From the NCBI GenBank assembly GCA_943787985.1, contig CALSOO010000006.1, positions 186,001-250,000 of the forward strand: 64,000 nt of DNA, written 5' to 3'. The notes beneath the pieces were generated by a model. That model saw nothing but the letters and a program-made list of their open reading frames with translations. It was not told the DNA's origin and ran no database searches. This document shows, in pieces, positions 52,298 through 61,303 of the stretch (position 1 is the first letter of the stretch; every line of letters starts with the position of its first letter). Source of the stretch: an uncultured Paracoccaceae bacterium. Lineage in GTDB: Bacteria > Pseudomonadota > Alphaproteobacteria > Rhodobacterales > Rhodobacteraceae. The position numbers and the translations under genes are program-made.

Positions 52298-54185
52298 CAG
52301 GGGTTCCTTCCGTGGACGGCGCTGTATCGCTGGATTCGGCGACGGAATCCAGTGTCGATTCTTGTTCTTCTTGGGTGGCGTTCGGACGGATCAAACGAAA
52401 TTCGATACGGCGGTTGGCCTCGCGCCCCGCTTCCGTGTCATTGTCCTGAATTGGGCGTGCCTCCCCATAGCCTTTGGCTGAAAAAGAGGTCGTCAAAACC
52501 CGCCGCGCGCGCAATTCGTTCAAAACAGACTGGGCGCGGCTTTGGCTGAGGGCAAGGTTCATCTCGGCGCGCCCCTGACTGTCGGTGTGGCCCTGAACCT
52601 CAAGGCGCAGGTTGCCGCAGACTTTCAGAATTTCAGCGATATCGTCCATGGTACTCAAAGAGGACGCGTCAATCGTGGCACTGCCCGGCTCAAAGGTGAT
52701 CTGACCGGCCTTCAAAACCTCGCCAATGCGTTGTTCGCATGTGTCGGGGGTTGGAACGTTGGCCACAGGATCAAGTTTTTCCTGATAGGTGACGTCAATC
52801 TTGAATTCTTCGGATTCGCCCAACTTGGCTGCCAAAAGGGTGGCGATTTGGGTGGATGCATCCGGATTGCCCGTGTTGCCGCGCACCGTCACGCTGTTGG
52901 GGGACACAGTCACAGCCCCGTTGCTCAGGGTGGACAAGGCCTCAAGCCCCGTCAAAACGCGGGTGGCCCAATCGTTGGGCAGGCCGTCGACAACGCGGGC
53001 GCCAACGTAAACGCGGTCAGAGCCGAAACGCGCCTTGGCGTAGCTGTCCACAACCATGCGCAGGTTTTCGTCCGAAACACGGCCGCGCAATTGCACTTGG
53101 CCTTCGGGGCTCAGGGTCGCGATAAATTCCGGGGGACCCACCGTGGGATCGACAGTCTCGGGAAGCCGGGCATACAGGGCAAACACCTCGGGAAGGTCGT
53201 TTTCCAGATCGCCGACAACTCTGTCAAACTGGGCCTGGTTGGTGCCCTCGCGGCCTATCAAAGTGATGTCGGCATCCGAAAACGTGACAGAGCCACCACC
53301 GGCTTCGGCCAATGCGGCGATGGATTGCTCGACCGCTTGTGTCCATTTCGGACTTGGCACACCCATGCCCACGGTACAGCGGCGCGAACCGGTCAGGCCA
53401 ACGGCGGAAGCGGACTCCAAAATGGCGGACTTGTTGGCGTCCGTATCGGCAGAACAGGCATCAAAACGCACGCCGTCTTCGTCGATCAGAAATCGCAACG
53501 TGAACGGGGTGATCACGGGACGTGGGGCGGCAATATCAAGGGCAAGGCGCAGACCGGGAGGGGCCGCGCGGGTCAGGCTGGCCTCCAATGCGGCTTTGGC
53601 TTCGGCGCTTTCGGTGATGGCGGTGATGGCCACGCGCCCTGCCTCAACCGATACTTTGGAGCGGGGCAACTGCTCCATCGCGGTCAAGGCAAAGCTAAGG
53701 GCGTCATCCCAGCCATTGGGGGTCGGATAATCGGCGCTTTCGATCAAATCCGTGACCGCTGCGCCGCCGCTCATGGCGGTGAACCGGTCGATGATGTCAT
53801 CACGGTCGGTGGACTGCGGGATTAGGCCGATGACCGAAATACCGGCGTCATTGCGCAAAATCTCTGCAGAAAAGCGGGGCGGGGCGATGGCTTCGACGGC
53901 TTCGACCTGCATCGCATCGATCACACGGGCGGCGTCTACAATGGTGCCTGCGGTGCTCAGTGCGGTAAAGCGGCGCGCTTCATTCGGGGCGACCCCCAAC
54001 AGAGTGACCTGCAAGCCGTCCGCTTCGACTTCGGCCCATGGCATTTTGGCATCATCCAACGCTTGGCGTACCCCGATTTCCGAGGTCTCTTCGATCAGTT
54101 TGACCGAGAAATTGGCAGCTACCAAAGAAATGGCAGCGGCGCCTACAAAAGCGGCAGCAACGATGATGACAGAAGAAACGCGCAT
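52284..54185 (-). CDS. OmpA family protein with BON-like repeats
   Basis: A 633-aa envelope protein. It has an N-terminal membrane anchor or uncleaved signal (MRVSSVIIVAAAFVGAAAISLVAANF), then several repeats resembling BON domains (VEADGLQVTLLGVAPNEARRFTALS; later FIATLSPEGQVQLRGRVSDENLR). The C-terminal OmpA peptidoglycan-binding domain (about 490-610) holds ITFEPGSATIDASSL, LEVQGHTDSQGRAEMNLALSQSRA and GYGEARPIQDNDTEAGREANRRIEF. It lacks a beta-barrel, so it is closer to ArfA-type OmpA-like proteins. I start at ATG 54185; an upstream extension to 54248 is possible but unlikely. Confidence 0.87.
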   Translation of the reverse strand: MRVSSVIIVAAAFVGAAAISLVAANFSVKLIEETSEIGVRQALDDAKMPWAEVEADGLQVTLLGVAPNEARRFTALSTAGTIVDAARVIDAMQVEAVEAIAPPRFSAEILRNDAGISVIGLIPQSTDRDDIIDRFTAMSGGAAVTDLIESADYPTPNGWDDALSFALTAMEQLPRSKVSVEAGRVAITAITESAEAKAALEASLTRAAPPGLRLALDIAAPRPVITPFTLRFLIDEDGVRFDACSADTDANKSAILESASAVGLTGSRRCTVGMGVPSPKWTQAVEQSIAALAEAGGGSVTFSDADITLIGREGTNQAQFDRVVGDLENDLPEVFALYARLPETVDPTVGPPEFIATLSPEGQVQLRGRVSDENLRMVVDSYAKARFGSDRVYVGARVVDGLPNDWATRVLTGLEALSTLSNGAVTVSPNSVTVRGNTGNPDASTQIATLLAAKLGESEEFKIDVTYQEKLDPVANVPTPDTCEQRIGEVLKAGQITFEPGSATIDASSLSTMDDIAEILKVCGNLRLEVQGHTDSQGRAEMNLALSQSRAQSVLNELRARRVLTTSFSAKGYGEARPIQDNDTEAGREANRRIEFRLIRPNATQEEQESTLDSVAESSDTAPSTEGTPDEQN

Positions 54186-54248
54186 GTAAGTTGTTGGTCT
54201 TTTTGTTGAACGTAGGGTCGTGATACGCGCTGTGCGGCGTGGTTTCAA

Positions 54249-55211
54249 TCAAACCATGAGGGCAGCTGCAAAAAAAAGTAGCGGAATTATGCCAGTATCA
54301 CGGTTGGCGCGAAACAGTTGCATGCATTTGGCAGGATCGTTGATGTCCAAGCCTCGCAATTGCCATGCCATGTGCCACCCCATCGCCCAAGGGCCCGCAA
54401 CAGCAAAGACCAGAGCCAGAGGGGAGGCATCGGGGAGTCCTGCGAAAATCACGGCGATTCCCATCAATCCAACCGTCAGGATCAGGAAGCGGCGCAACCA
54501 GTCCGGCGTTTTGTCCGCGAACAGGCGGGCTGTAGATTTTACGCCGATCAGGGCGTCGTCCTCGATGTCCTGATGCGCATAGATCGTGTCATAGAACAGG
54601 GTCCACGCGATGCCTGCCAAGTACAAAACCACAGCAGGCGCGCCCAATGATCCCGTGTGGGCCGTCCACGCCAACAAGGCTCCCCAATTGAACGCCAGCC
54701 CCAAAAAGACCTGTGGCCACCATGTGAAACGCTTTGCAAAGGGGTAAACCGCAACGGGCAAAAGTGCCAAAACCCCCAATGCAATCGCGGCTTGGTTGAA
54801 AGTGAGCAAAATACCGAAGGCCAGCAAGGCTTGCAAGATCATCCAGGCCAGTGCGCCTTTGGTGGTGACTTGCCCTGACGGGATAGGGCGCGAGCGCGTT
54901 CGCTCGACTTTGTCGTCGATGTCGCGGTCGGTGATGTCGTTCCATGTGCACCCCGCCCCGCGCATCAGCCACGCCCCCATGGCACAGCCCAAGGCGATCC
55001 ACGCATCGTGCCACGACAGGCTTTGTGTGCTCAGGGCCGCCAACGCCAATCCCCACCAGCATGGCAACAGCAAAAGCCACGTGCCAATCGGGCGGTCGGC
55101 ACGTGACAGGCGCAAATAGGGCCGGGTCCAGGCTGGTGCATAAACGTCCACCCAATTGTCTTTTACGGCATCGGCCACTTGACCGTCTGGTGTGGGAGCA
55201 TGGTCTTGCAT
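54249..55211 (-). CDS. ubiA: 4-hydroxybenzoate octaprenyltransferase
   Basis: A 320-aa inner-membrane prenyltransferase attaching the polyprenyl tail to 4-hydroxybenzoate in ubiquinone synthesis. The two aspartate motifs are intact: GCTWNDITDRDIDDKVERTRSRP (NDxxDxxxD) and DTIYAHQDIEDDALIGVKSTA (DxxxD type). About eight to nine membrane helices are visible. The N-terminal 30 residues (MQDHAPTPDGQVADAVKDNW) are a polar extension. It is divergent from rsmE with only 12 bases between their starts, so their promoters overlap. Confidence 0.93.
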   Translation of the reverse strand: MQDHAPTPDGQVADAVKDNWVDVYAPAWTRPYLRLSRADRPIGTWLLLLPCWWGLALAALSTQSLSWHDAWIALGCAMGAWLMRGAGCTWNDITDRDIDDKVERTRSRPIPSGQVTTKGALAWMILQALLAFGILLTFNQAAIALGVLALLPVAVYPFAKRFTWWPQVFLGLAFNWGALLAWTAHTGSLGAPAVVLYLAGIAWTLFYDTIYAHQDIEDDALIGVKSTARLFADKTPDWLRRFLILTVGLMGIAVIFAGLPDASPLALVFAVAGPWAMGWHMAWQLRGLDINDPAKCMQLFRANRDTGIIPLLFFAAALMV

Positions 55212-55223
55212 TACAAAGGTCTC

Positions 55224-55946
55224 ATGACTGCAAAAATTCGCCTCTTTCTAGACGTTCCGCTGGCCATAGGGCAATCGGTTGATTTGTCGCGTGACCATGC
55301 GCACTACCTTTTCGGGGTGATGAGACTGGCCGCTGGCGCGCAAATTCTTGTGTTTGACGGCAAAAACGGCGAGTTTCTGGCCGATGTGGTTCAGGCCGGC
55401 AAACGCGGTGGTACGTTGCACATCGCGGCGGCCACCAAACCGTTGCAGATGCCCCCTGATGTCTGGCTCGTCTTTGCGCCCATCAAAAAGGCCCGCACCG
55501 ATTTTATCGTCGAAAAGGCCTGCGAAATGGGGGCCGCGCGCATCGTGCCGGTGCAAACAGAGTTCACCAATTCGGGGCGCATCCAGCGGGATCGCCTTCA
55601 GGCCCATGCGGTGGAGGCCGCAGAACAATGCGGCGGCACTTACGTGCCCGAGGTCGCTGAAATGGTGCGGATGGACCGGCTGTTGAGCGGGTGGGACGAC
55701 AGCCGCCAGATCATGTTTTGTGACGAACGCACCGCCGACGATCCTGCAACGCCGTTTGCTGGTGGCGCAGGGCCATGGGCGATTCTGATCGGTCCAGAGG
55801 GCGGGTTTTCACAGCGCGAACGCGAGAAATTGCGCGCGATGGCCTGCGCCCGCGTCACCCAATTGGGGCCGCGCATCTTGCGGGCGGACACGGCGGCAGT
55901 GGCTGCCATGACATTGTGGCAAAAGGCGCTTGGGGATTGGTCATGA
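55224..55946 (+). CDS. rsmE: 16S rRNA (uracil-1498-N3)-methyltransferase
   Basis: A 240-aa SPOUT methyltransferase that methylates U1498 of 16S rRNA. Recognisable are an N-terminal PUA-like part (LSRDHAHYLFGVMRLAAGAQILVFDGKNGEFLA), then APIKKARTDFIVEKACEMGAARIVPVQTEF. The knotted SAM site is ILIGPEGGFSQREREKLRA and VTQLGPRILRADTAAVAAM. I start at ATG 55224; the longer frame overlaps ubiA. Its stop overlaps the GNAT start by four bases. Confidence 0.94.
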   Translation: MTAKIRLFLDVPLAIGQSVDLSRDHAHYLFGVMRLAAGAQILVFDGKNGEFLADVVQAGKRGGTLHIAAATKPLQMPPDVWLVFAPIKKARTDFIVEKACEMGAARIVPVQTEFTNSGRIQRDRLQAHAVEAAEQCGGTYVPEVAEMVRMDRLLSGWDDSRQIMFCDERTADDPATPFAGGAGPWAILIGPEGGFSQREREKLRAMACARVTQLGPRILRADTAAVAAMTLWQKALGDWS

Positions 55947-56794
55947 TCCGCAAGGCTGTGGCCGCGGACGCGCCCGCGATCATAGAATTCCTCTATCAAC
56001 ATGCTGAAACCTCGATGTTTTTGCTGAACAATCTGGTCAATCACGGGATCGGCATCAGCACACATCCTCACGCCACGCAGTTCTGGATCACGCGCAAAGG
56101 CAAGGGCGTCACGGCCGTGTATGGGCTGGCAGGAAACAGGTTCGCGGTGGCCCAAGCACCAGATGCGACTGCCCGTGACTGGTCCAAATGGGCTGGCATG
56201 GTGCCCCCGACACAACTGCGGGGTATGACAGGGGTGCCTGCACAAGTTGACGCGGCGCTCATGGCTTTGGGGGTCGCGGACAAGCCTTTTTCCGTGAACA
56301 AGGACACGCCGCTTTATGCGCTGGAACACAGCCAGTTGCCGCCTTGGTTCGTGACGATGCGCACCGCCGAACCAGCGGATTTGGGCCTGCTGGAGCACTG
56401 GTTCACAGGCTTTGCAAAAGACACAGGTCTGAGCAGTTCTGACGCGCAAGCCCGCGATGAAGGACTGTCACGGCCCAAGGATGCAATCGGCTCCGAGGAT
56501 ATGATGCTGCTGGTGCAAGACGGCGCCGCCGTAGCGATGGCGGGGATCAATTCACGTTTGCCGAAAATCGTGCAGGTCGGTGGTGTTTACACCCCGCCAC
56601 AGGCACGGGGGCAAGGGTTGGCGCGCCGCGCAGTGACAGGATTGCTGCGCGCCCAACAAGGGGTGGAACGCTCGATCCTGTTCGCCGCCGACGCATCCGC
56701 CGCGAAAGCCTATGAGGGGATCGGATATCGCCGGATCGGGGCCTACCGCGTGGCAGTGTTGAAAAACGCCCAAGGCGTTGGGAAACCCTCATGA
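55943..56794 (+). CDS. GNAT family N-acetyltransferase
   Basis: A 283-aa protein. The C-terminal half is the GNAT fold: VGGVYTPPQARGQGLARRAVTGLLR contains the acetyl-CoA motif A (RGQGLA), and SILFAADASAAKAYEGIGYRRIGAY is motif B. The N-terminal half (MIRKAVAADAPAIIEFLYQHAETSMFLLNNL) looks like a diverged second GNAT module. Its four-base overlaps with rsmE before and the HNH gene after suggest one transcript. Acceptor unknown. Confidence 0.87.
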   Translation: MIRKAVAADAPAIIEFLYQHAETSMFLLNNLVNHGIGISTHPHATQFWITRKGKGVTAVYGLAGNRFAVAQAPDATARDWSKWAGMVPPTQLRGMTGVPAQVDAALMALGVADKPFSVNKDTPLYALEHSQLPPWFVTMRTAEPADLGLLEHWFTGFAKDTGLSSSDAQARDEGLSRPKDAIGSEDMMLLVQDGAAVAMAGINSRLPKIVQVGGVYTPPQARGQGLARRAVTGLLRAQQGVERSILFAADASAAKAYEGIGYRRIGAYRVAVLKNAQGVGKPS

Positions 56795-57690
56795 GTTTCG
56801 GGGTCTTCATTCATCGCACCGATTCCCCCTACAACGACGTGCCATCGCGTCAGTATCAGTTTCCCGGCCAATATCTGAGCCGTGCCAAACAATGCGAAGG
56901 GGACTGGATCGCGTATCTGGAGCCTGGCAAGGTCAAAAACACCAAAGGGTATTTCGCTGTCGCACGGGTTCAACAGATCATCCCTGACCCGCAACACGCG
57001 GGCATGTATCTGGCGATCATCGAAGCAGGAACCTATCTTGATTTCGGGGACCCTGTCGGATTTCGCCATGACGGAGACGTCGTGGAAAAAGGGCTTTTGA
57101 ACCCCGAAGGTAAGATTTCAGGACGGGCGCAAGCGGCCGTGCGAACGATCTCGGCGGCGGATTTTGCGCGCATCATCGGGTTGGGCTTGGGACAACAAGA
57201 AGACGTGCTGCCGCGCCGGGACGCCGACATAACACCGTTTGAAATTGCCGAGGCCCCGACCCTTTTTGAAACGCCCAAGGCCCGCCCGCGGATGGAACAG
57301 TTGGTCACACGGGTGGTGCGGGACCGGAATTTTCGCAAAATCGTGCTCAGCGCGTACGGCGAACGATGCGCGATCACAGGGTTGCGGCTGATCAACGGTG
57401 GGGGACGGGCCGAGGTCGAAGCCGCCCATATTCGCCCTGTCGAACATGACGGGCCGGACATCGTCTCGAACGGGTTGGCCTTGTCGGGAACCGCGCATTG
57501 GATGTTTGATCGTGGATTGGTGGGGCTGTCGGACACACATGAAATTTTGGTCTCGCGCCAAGCCAATGACGCAGATGCGGTGCGCGGGATGATCAACCGG
57601 ACGGGGCACTTGATGATGCCCGCACGGGCGGCAGAGCAGCCCAAACCGGAGTTCGTGCAATGGCACTACGACAATTGCTTCAAGCACTAA
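56791..57690 (+). CDS. HNH endonuclease with N-terminal PUA/EVE-like domain
   Basis: A 299-aa protein. The C-terminal HNH nuclease module runs from about residue 186: YGERCAITG (Cys193), AAHIRPVEHDGPDIVSNGLAL (His213, His219, Asn227) and HWMFDRGL (His236). The first 100 residues (YNDVPSRQYQFPGQYL ... GDWIAYLEPGKVKNTKGYFAVARVQQI) have the pattern of a PUA/EVE-like domain, a fold that reads modified bases in some restriction enzymes. This suggests a modification-dependent nuclease, which is an inference. It starts within the GNAT stop (ATGA), so it is co-transcribed with rsmE and the GNAT gene, an unusual home for a defence gene. Confidence 0.85.
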   Translation: MSFGVFIHRTDSPYNDVPSRQYQFPGQYLSRAKQCEGDWIAYLEPGKVKNTKGYFAVARVQQIIPDPQHAGMYLAIIEAGTYLDFGDPVGFRHDGDVVEKGLLNPEGKISGRAQAAVRTISAADFARIIGLGLGQQEDVLPRRDADITPFEIAEAPTLFETPKARPRMEQLVTRVVRDRNFRKIVLSAYGERCAITGLRLINGGGRAEVEAAHIRPVEHDGPDIVSNGLALSGTAHWMFDRGLVGLSDTHEILVSRQANDADAVRGMINRTGHLMMPARAAEQPKPEFVQWHYDNCFKH

Positions 57691-57763
57691 CCACACGCAG
57701 CGCTTGATCACAGGGGGCGCAGCCTCCATGTTAAACCCAAGACCAGCGCGCAAGGACCACCCA

Positions 57764-58291
57764 ATGACTTTTATCCGCCCCGAAGCCGTCACCGCCCTGC
57801 GCCGTTGGCGCGAAGTGCTTGCCGGGATCGGGGTGTTGGCGCTTGCTTTGTTGTGGCTGTTCGGTCGGCCCGGCTTGTTGCAACTCATGGGCTACCCGAT
57901 GCTGATCATCGCAGGTGTGTTGATCTGGATCGGCGTGCAGCGGGCGCGGTTTCGCATTGATGCTGGAGGGGCAGGGGCCGTGCAGGTGGACGAGGGGCAA
58001 ATCACCTACTTCGGTCCTCTTACAGGCGGGGCCACGGCTGTGGCGGATCTGGAGCGGCTGACCCTGGATCGCGGGCTGACACCTGCGCATTGGCGCCTTG
58101 ATGCAGCGGACACGCCCGCCCTGTTGATTCCTGTGAACGCCGAAGGGGCGGATGCGCTGTTTGACGCCTTTGCCCGTCTTCCGGGGCTGCGCACCGAACG
58201 GATGCTGAGCGAATTGACCAAAGGTCAGGATCAAGCCGTTGTGATTTGGGAACGCAACCCCTTGCGTCCGGCCCACATTCGGCTCCATTGA
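57764..58291 (+). CDS. Membrane protein of unknown function
   Basis: A 175-aa protein with two membrane helices near the N-terminus (about 20-33 and 41-57; LAGIGVLALALLWLFG and YPMLIIAGVLIWIGV) and a soluble C-terminal part (VQVDEGQITYFGPLTGGATAVADLERLTLDR onward) that looks beta-rich, PH-like. In layout it resembles the protein at 6375-6854: a two-helix anchor followed by a domain with a short strand and a DLERL/DDIEKI element. ATG 57764 has AAGGACC upstream. Function unknown. Confidence 0.78.
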   Translation: MTFIRPEAVTALRRWREVLAGIGVLALALLWLFGRPGLLQLMGYPMLIIAGVLIWIGVQRARFRIDAGGAGAVQVDEGQITYFGPLTGGATAVADLERLTLDRGLTPAHWRLDAADTPALLIPVNAEGADALFDAFARLPGLRTERMLSELTKGQDQAVVIWERNPLRPAHIRLH

Positions 58292-58352
58292 CAGCGCAAA
58301 CTTTTGACACCATCCCTGAGCATCTCGACTCAGGCTTGCAAGGAACCCACCC

Positions 58353-59723
58353 ATGTCTATCCCACAATCCGGCGGCGGCCCAATCGAACACCACGACCAA
58401 TTGGCCGAATATCTGGCCGACGGGTGCAAGCCAAAAGACGACTGGCGCATTGGCACAGAGCATGAAAAATTCGGCTACTGCAAAGACACACTGAAACCGC
58501 TGCCCTTTGAAGGCGAACGCTCGATCGTCAAAGTGCTGGCAGGATTGCGCGACCGCTACAACTGGTCTCCGGTTGAAGAAGGCGGGCATCTGATCGGTCT
58601 GGAAAAAGACGGCGCAAACGTGTCACTGGAACCGGGTGGCGCGTTGGAATTGTCCGGTGCCGCCGTGGAAACGATCCACGCCACTTGCGACGAGGTCAAC
58701 ACCCACCTGCGTGAAGTCAAAGACATCGCGGATGAAGTCGGCGTAGGCTTTATCGGTCTGGGGGCCGCCCCGATCTGGACCCACGACGAGATGCCCTTGA
58801 TGCCCAAAGGGCGCTACAGGTTGATGAACGACTATATGACACAGGTCGGCACCATGGGCACCACCATGATGCGCCGCACCTGTACGGTTCAGGTGAACCT
58901 TGATTTCGGCTCGGAGGCCGACATGGTCAAAAAGCTGCGTGTGGCGTTGGCATTGCAGCCTGTGGCGACGGCTTTGTTTGCCAATTCCCCTTTCTTTGAA
59001 GGCAAAGTGAACGACCACAAATCCTGGCGGTCCCGCGTGTGGCGCGACCTTGATCCGGCGCGCACAGGCATGTTGCCCTTCGTGTTCGAGGATGGCATGG
59101 GGTTTGAGCGCTATGTCGAATACGCCCTCGATGTGCCGATGTATTTTGTCTACCGCGACGGCAAATACATCAACGCCCTTGGCATGTCCTTCCGCGATTT
59201 CCTCAAGGGCGCATTGCCTGCCTTGCCGGGGGAAACCCCCTTGATGTCAGATTGGGCGGACCACCTGACCACGGCCTTCCCCGAGGCCCGCATCAAGAAA
59301 TACATGGAAATGCGCGGCGCGGATGGCGGTCCATGGCGTCGCCTGTGTGCTTTGCCTGCCTTTTGGGTCGGCTTGATGTATGATCAAGGGGCTTTGGATG
59401 CGGCGTGGGATCTGTGCAAAGACTGGGATGCCGAAACCCGCGAAGCCTTGCGGGTCGCCGCATCAGTGGATGGCTTGCAGGCCAAAGTCGGCAAAATCAA
59501 CATGCATGATCTGGCCCGTGAAACCGTGGCGTTGAGCCACGCCGGTCTCAAAGCCCGCGCGCGCGAAGGCGCAGGCGGCATGGTGCCGGACGAGACGCAT
59601 TTCCTGAACGCCCTGCACGAGAGCATCGAAACCGGCAAAACCCCCGCTGATGAATTGCTGGAGCACTACCACGGCGACTGGAACGGCGACATCACGCGGG
59701 TCTTTCCAGAGTATAGCTACTGA
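58353..59723 (+). CDS. gshA: Glutamate-cysteine ligase
   Basis: A 456-aa enzyme for the first step of glutathione synthesis, of the plant/alphaproteobacterial class rather than the E. coli class. Segments seen are WRIGTEHEKFGY (substrate and ATP site), VSLEPGGALELSGA, GRYRLMNDYMTQVGTMGTTMMRRTCTVQVNLDF, ANSPFFEGKVNDHKSWRSRVW and PEARIKKYMEMRGADGGPW. In the plant enzymes activity depends on redox state through disulphides. AAGGAACC precedes the ATG. The convergent DUF805 gene ends 4 bases away. Confidence 0.94.
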   Translation: MSIPQSGGGPIEHHDQLAEYLADGCKPKDDWRIGTEHEKFGYCKDTLKPLPFEGERSIVKVLAGLRDRYNWSPVEEGGHLIGLEKDGANVSLEPGGALELSGAAVETIHATCDEVNTHLREVKDIADEVGVGFIGLGAAPIWTHDEMPLMPKGRYRLMNDYMTQVGTMGTTMMRRTCTVQVNLDFGSEADMVKKLRVALALQPVATALFANSPFFEGKVNDHKSWRSRVWRDLDPARTGMLPFVFEDGMGFERYVEYALDVPMYFVYRDGKYINALGMSFRDFLKGALPALPGETPLMSDWADHLTTAFPEARIKKYMEMRGADGGPWRRLCALPAFWVGLMYDQGALDAAWDLCKDWDAETREALRVAASVDGLQAKVGKINMHDLARETVALSHAGLKARAREGAGGMVPDETHFLNALHESIETGKTPADELLEHYHGDWNGDITRVFPEYSY

Positions 59724-59726
59724 ACT

Positions 59727-60320
59727 CTATGCAGGTGCCTGTTTTCCAAAAACGCGTTGCTCATATAGCGCGCGGACTTGGGCTTTGCGGGCGGCGACGA
59801 CTTCGGGAGACGGTTTATCATTGATCCGGTCGAGCACGGCGTAGCCTTGCATCGGGTCGTGGGGACGTTGCTGGCCGGACGCGCCCGTGGTCATGGGGCG
59901 TGGACGACCACCCGGGCGCAGGCCGCCGTTCGGAGGAGAGCCATAAAGGTTCGTGTCAGGCTCTGATGGCAACAGCGTCAAGATGAACAGGATCGTTCCG
60001 CCCACCAAGGGGACATAAACCAGCAGGATGCAAAACCCTGATTTTCCGATGTCATGCAGGCGCCGTATTCTCACCGTGATGGATGGCACGAACGAAATCA
60101 GGAACCAGTAGGTTGTGAAATAATCGAACGGGTTGAACGAGATATGAGGCTCGACACCGGTGTTCACGCCGCCCCAAATCGTCCAGATGTCAAAGCTGAT
60201 TGCAGCCGTGTACAGCAAGCACTTGAGCCCGTAGAACCACCAGTATTCTGCGCGACTGGCCCGGCCTGTGGTCGTGAAATACTTTGCAAAGACGGAATTT
60301 ACCGCCGTCAAAGGTCCCAT
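59727..60320 (-). CDS. DUF805 family membrane protein
   Basis: A 197-aa inner-membrane protein. The family signature is at the N-terminus: FAKYFTTTGRASRAEYWWFYGLKCLL, then YWFLISFVPSITVRIRRLHDIGKSGFCILLVYVPLVGGTILFILTLLPSEPDTNLYG. About four helices are visible. The last 70 residues are polar (PGGRPRPMTTGASGQQRPHDPM) and end in a charged helix. I start at ATG 60320; the frame upstream gives no family match. Function of the family is unknown. Confidence 0.85.
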   Translation of the reverse strand: MGPLTAVNSVFAKYFTTTGRASRAEYWWFYGLKCLLYTAAISFDIWTIWGGVNTGVEPHISFNPFDYFTTYWFLISFVPSITVRIRRLHDIGKSGFCILLVYVPLVGGTILFILTLLPSEPDTNLYGSPPNGGLRPGGRPRPMTTGASGQQRPHDPMQGYAVLDRINDKPSPEVVAARKAQVRALYEQRVFGKQAPA

Positions 60321-60458
60321 CTTAACGTATCTTCCCGTTTCAATATCTCGGGCAGGATGCGGGTAGGGTTGGGCGGAAATGAGGCAATGTTGGTTCGATT
60401 TTAGGCACATTTGACCAAACCCGCTGCGGATAAGGCAGGTTTGGCCAAGGGATCTGTG

Positions 60459-61235
60459 TCAGCCGTGATCCCACAGGGGGACCACGGGTTTGCGCTGCTC
60501 TTTGTAGCCCGCCACGTCCCTGTCCAACCGCGCGGCCAACACAGGGAGGTTGCGCACAGGCACGCGCGGGAAAAGGTGGTGTTCGCGGTGATAGAACATC
60601 AGATAGGCCACCCGCGCCAATGGGCCGCGCTGAGTGCGCCCGGCCAACCCGCTGCCAATGGTCCCCTGGTGGGTGATCCATACCGCAAACAACGCGGTCA
60701 GGCATTGGGCGCAGGCCATTGCCGCCAAGTGCAGCATCAAGAACCGCTGCCCCGAGAGCACACATAGCGCAACAAATATTCCGACGCACAGCCAGTCAAT
60801 TCCCATCACCCGCCGCCAGTACCGCGACCCACTGCGCCAGGCCGCAAGGTTCAGATCAACGGGAAACCGGGGGCCGTAAAACAGGACCTGCCAAAAGCTC
60901 ATGTGCCCGCAATGCCCTTCGATGTCACCTGCGCCCATGTTGTGTTTGTGGTGCTTGAGGTGGCAATAGGTTTCCGCGTGATTGGAGCCGACCATCACCG
61001 CACTCAGCACATGCATCACCACACTGTCTCCACGGCGGGACATCCCGAGATTGCCGTGGATCGCCTCATGGTTCAGACGCAAGGCACACAGAAAGAACAT
61101 GAAACTCGCAATCGGTCCCAACATCCACGCAGGGCTGGCATAAAGGCCCCACGACAAAACAAGCCATGGCACAGACAACGTCAGTTCACGCAAACGATCC
61201 GCGCGGGTTAATCCGGTCAGGTCATGCCACTGCAC
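60459..61235 (-). CDS. Fatty acid desaturase family protein
   Basis: A di-iron membrane protein of the fatty-acid desaturase/hydroxylase superfamily, about 258 aa. The three histidine boxes are present: LNHEAIHGN, CHLKHHKHN and YHREHHLFP, with hydrophobic pairs between them. The start is uncertain: no ATG lies in frame between the end of the upstream gene (61304) and the first helix, so I take the GTG at 61235 (VQWHDLTGLTRADRL). The open frame to 61583 runs across other genes and is not coding. Substrates could be acyl lipids, carotenoids or sterol-like compounds. Confidence 0.78.
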   Translation of the reverse strand: MQWHDLTGLTRADRLRELTLSVPWLVLSWGLYASPAWMLGPIASFMFFLCALRLNHEAIHGNLGMSRRGDSVVMHVLSAVMVGSNHAETYCHLKHHKHNMGAGDIEGHCGHMSFWQVLFYGPRFPVDLNLAAWRSGSRYWRRVMGIDWLCVGIFVALCVLSGQRFLMLHLAAMACAQCLTALFAVWITHQGTIGSGLAGRTQRGPLARVAYLMFYHREHHLFPRVPVRNLPVLAARLDRDVAGYKEQRKPVVPLWDHG

Positions 61236-61303
61236 GCCTTTTGGGGGTTTCTCTGAATGGTCTATAGCTTGTTTCCTTGAACGGAGGTGCGGGGTGCCTG
61301 AGC

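Noticed and set aside
52542-53825. 427-aa plus-strand reading frame opposite the OmpA-family gene
   Set aside because: It is a glycine/valine-rich shadow of a real minus-strand gene, with no signal, motif or ribosome site.
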